Origin: Henriciella marina DSM 19595
GTDB taxonomy: Bacteria; Pseudomonadota; Alphaproteobacteria; Caulobacterales; Hyphomonadaceae
Reading direction: 5' to 3'
Assembly: GCF_000376805.1 (NCBI RefSeq)
Contig: NZ_AQXT01000002.1
Span: 620,001 to 684,000 of the forward strand
Length of the DNA stretch: 64,000 nt
Every line of letters starts with the position of its first letter. Within the stretch, counting starts at the first letter, position 1. A model generated the notes under the pieces. The model worked only from the letters and a program-made list of their open reading frames with translations. It ran no database searches and was not told the DNA's origin. This document shows, one piece after another, positions 63,638 through 64,000 of this stretch. The translations under genes and the position numbers were made by a program.

Positions 63638-64000
63638 ATGGCCGGAGAGTTTTACAAGATCAGGCGTTTGCCGCCCTATGTGTTCGAGCAGGTCAATCGC
63701 CGCAAGGCGGCCCTTCGCGCGAACGGCGCAGACATCATCGATCTCGGCATGGGCAACCCGGACCTGCCGACCCCCAAGCATATTGTCGACAAGCTGTGCG
63801 AGACAGCCCGCAAACCGGACGTAAACGGCTATTCGGCCTCACGCGGAATCCCGGGCCTGCGCCGCTCGCTCGTCAACTATTACAAACGCCGTTTCGATGT
63901 GACGCTCGACAAGGACCGCGAGGTCATCGTGACGCTCGGCTCCAAGGAAGGTTTCGCCAATCTGGCGCAGGCGATCTCAGCGCCCGGTGATGTGATTCTC
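63638..64000 (+). CDS. Class I/II aminotransferase (3' end outside window)
   Basis: The first 121 residues of a PLP aminotransferase, open at the right edge. MAGEFYKIRRLPPYVFEQVNRRKAALRANG, LGMGNPDLPTP near residues 37-47, NGYSASRGIPGLRRSLVNYY near residue 63 and VTLGSKEGFANLAQA near residue 98 match the AlaC/AlaA-like alanine transaminase group, or LL-diaminopimelate aminotransferase relatives. The PLP lysine lies beyond the window. TGGAG is 6 nt ahead of ATG 63638. Confidence 0.92.
   Translation, partial: MAGEFYKIRRLPPYVFEQVNRRKAALRANGADIIDLGMGNPDLPTPKHIVDKLCETARKPDVNGYSASRGIPGLRRSLVNYYKRRFDVTLDKDREVIVTLGSKEGFANLAQAISAPGDVIL

Overview
The window reads as a stretch of an alphaproteobacterial chromosome, most likely from the Caulobacterales side of the class (Hyphomonadaceae-like). 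It is moderately GC-rich, gene-dense and almost entirely housekeeping. The clues are the aa3 cytochrome oxidase biogenesis cluster ctaC-ctaD-ctaB-(small membrane gene)-ctaG-ctaE-DUF983-surf1-thrC, the ubiA / rsmE-gshA neighbourhood, an alpha-type heme A synthase, a class II DAHP synthase, a second-type GluRS, and a class I PHA synthase. I place it by gene content and order only. I saw no phage, insertion sequence, CRISPR array or defence island.

Layout. 1-11.2 kb: end of an ABC exporter, a DsbA-like oxidoreductase with DUF2237, ubiA, an aldehyde dehydrogenase, rsmE-gshA, a POT-family peptide transporter, a small TonB-C-like protein, tldD and a TPR protein. 11.3-19.1 kb: the cytochrome oxidase cluster, tightly packed and often translationally coupled, ending in surf1 and thrC. 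19.1-31.7 kb: an EAL protein, yqgE, a peroxiredoxin, an SPFH/NfeD pair, xseA, purD, a four-helix protein, a kinase-like/hotdog pair, a decayed gene, an OmpA lipoprotein and a P450. 31.7-37.3 kb (minus strand): rluB, a membrane protein, then waaA-lpxK-lpxL with a DUF374 acyltransferase (lipid A/Kdo assembly), and tRNA-Val(CAC). 37.3-38.0 kb: an A+T-richer gap full of short palindromes, leading to a small conserved gene. 38-45.5 kb: gph, glmU, rpiA, gor, class II DAHP synthase, a MATE transporter and HU. 45.5-53.4 kb: a conserved hypothetical, a CurA-like reductase, a Gfo/Idh-DegT pair that may make a diamino sugar nucleotide for lipid A, nadE, gltX and a LOG-family protein. 53.5-64 kb: an Atm1-type exporter, a phosphatidylserine-decarboxylase-like protein, DUF2842, ctaA, a lipoprotein, rplM-rpsI, argC, phaC, a lipoprotein and a truncated aminotransferase.

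How the genes fit together. Heme O synthase (ctaB), heme A synthase (ctaA, 42 kb away), the copper chaperone CtaG and Surf1 all serve the oxidase encoded at 11.4-16.7 kb. waaA, lpxK, lpxL, DUF374 and perhaps the Gfo/Idh-DegT pair serve the outer membrane. GshA and Gor form the glutathione couple.

Most worth a second look: (i) a short ORF with two Trp codons and a set of mutually exclusive hairpins directly upstream of the class II DAHP synthase, which looks like an aromatic-amino-acid attenuator; (ii) a phosphatidylserine-decarboxylase homologue in which the self-cleaving Gly-Ser is Gly-Gly and which carries a long acidic tail; (iii) a PHA synthase with a 70-residue histone-H1-like basic tail; (iv) tandem 14-bp operators and other palindromes after tRNA-Val; (v) alternative hairpins between ctaD and ctaB; (vi) a decayed secreted-protein gene at 28.9-29.4 kb; (vii) a DUF983 protein that seems to have lost a membrane segment.
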